A stretch of 33,237 nucleotides of DNA from Deltaproteobacteria bacterium (GTDB lineage Bacteria; Desulfobacterota; GWC2-55-46), in assembly GCA_016219115.1 (NCBI GenBank), contig JACRCH010000068.1, positions 1 to 33,237 on the forward strand, written 5' to 3'. Under the pieces are notes generated by a model that ran no database searches, was not told where the DNA came from, and saw only the letters and a program-made list of their open reading frames with translations. The translations under genes and the position numbers were made by a program. Shown here piece by piece: positions 32,923 to 33,237 of the stretch (its first letter is position 1; each line of letters begins with the position of its first letter).

Positions 32923-33237
32923 GTGGTCTTCTCTCTTCCTTCAAGGATTCTTTTGCATGTGATGTAAAGTTCCCCCCTGGAGCTCTTTTCCACCTGTTCG
33001 ATGGCATCGAACGCCCCGGCTCCGCCTATCATCCCGAGGGAATAAGCCGCCAGAGACCGGACCTCTTCGTTGGTCCTTTTGCCGATCCAGGCCTTTTTGA
33101 AAAGCACGCTGGTCAGGTAGGGAACCGCCCTGGGGTCGCCTATTATCCCGAGCGCCTTGATCGCCTCCCTTTTGGCGTCCTGGGTGTCGGCAAAGGGTTC
33201 CCATCTAAGGGCGATCTTGCCGAGGACGTCGATGGCG
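32919..33237 (-). CDS. HEAT-repeat protein, 5' end beyond the window
   Basis: The reading frame enters from beyond the window edge and ends at 32919, giving the last ~105 residues of a HEAT-repeat protein. Repeats are visible as AIKALGIIGDPRAVPYL and EVRSLAAYSLGMIGGAGAFDAI. The stop codon TGA overlaps the ATG of the HD-GYP gene, which implies coupled translation and probably a physical or regulatory partnership between the scaffold and the phosphodiesterase. The start lies outside. HEAT repeats differ from those of the + strand HEAT gene in spacing, so they are relatives rather than copies. Confidence 0.85.
   Translation of the reverse strand, partial: AIDVLGKIALRWEPFADTQDAKREAIKALGIIGDPRAVPYLTSVLFKKAWIGKRTNEEVRSLAAYSLGMIGGAGAFDAIEQVEKSSRGELYITCKRILEGREKTT

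Overview
The window is about 33 kb of ordinary, densely coding bacterial chromosome, mostly on the + strand, with no phage, plasmid, CRISPR array or rearranged gene. Outer-membrane-type gene content (FtsEX-EnvC, a Deltaproteobacteria-like protease cluster, a c-type-heme chemoreceptor, Nfn transhydrogenase, HD-GYP and HEAT proteins) and heavy use of AGG (Arg) and ATA (Ile) codons in a GC-rich background suggest a Gram-negative, probably anaerobic bacterium of the Desulfobacterota/Nitrospirota kind. That placement is inference from gene content only.

Layout: 1-2.3 kb, a heme-binding chemoreceptor. 2.4-8.9 kb, a proteostasis cluster tRNA-Leu, tig, clpP, clpX, lon, closed by a strong terminator. 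9.1-9.6 kb, tRNA-Val and tRNA-Asp with their own promoter and terminator. 9.7-10.1 kb, an isolated Rid-family gene. 10.2-15.5 kb, a cell-envelope cluster ftsE, ftsX, envC-like, ctpA and a divergent polysaccharide deacetylase. 15.5-16 kb, a cold-shock gene with a structured leader. 16.1-20.1 kb, isoprenoid genes ispA and dxs, then a 399-bp repeat-filled spacer and tlyA. 20.2-22.6 kb, nfnA and nfnB. 22.7-25 kb, arsC, phoB and phoR. 25-27.3 kb, an ABC exporter ATPase, a tautomerase, a repeat-rich spacer and the permease. 27.3-31.4 kb, rsmI, a small membrane protein, a minus-strand acylphosphatase/lipoprotein pair, trmFO and a HEAT protein. 31.6-33.2 kb, a minus-strand HEAT/HD-GYP pair running off the window edge.

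Functional themes: protein quality control (trigger factor, ClpXP, Lon), septal peptidoglycan hydrolysis control (FtsEX with a catalytically degenerate LytM activator), isoprenoid supply, electron bifurcation between NADH, NADPH and ferredoxin (NfnAB), and phosphate/arsenate response.

No clear new multi-gene system is visible. The least explained signals are non-coding: three ~50-bp tandem units in the clpP leader; a small family of palindromes (GATACCCCG...GGTTCAT), one copy of which forms the translation start region of phoR; a tandem ~60-bp repeat whose second copy abuts the tlyA start codon; a 15-nt exact inverted repeat flanking the ridA-like gene; and a terminator-like hairpin in the csp leader. 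Protein-level oddities are an MCP with altered hairpin-tip residues, a Rid protein lacking the family's key arginine, and a PhoR without membrane segments.
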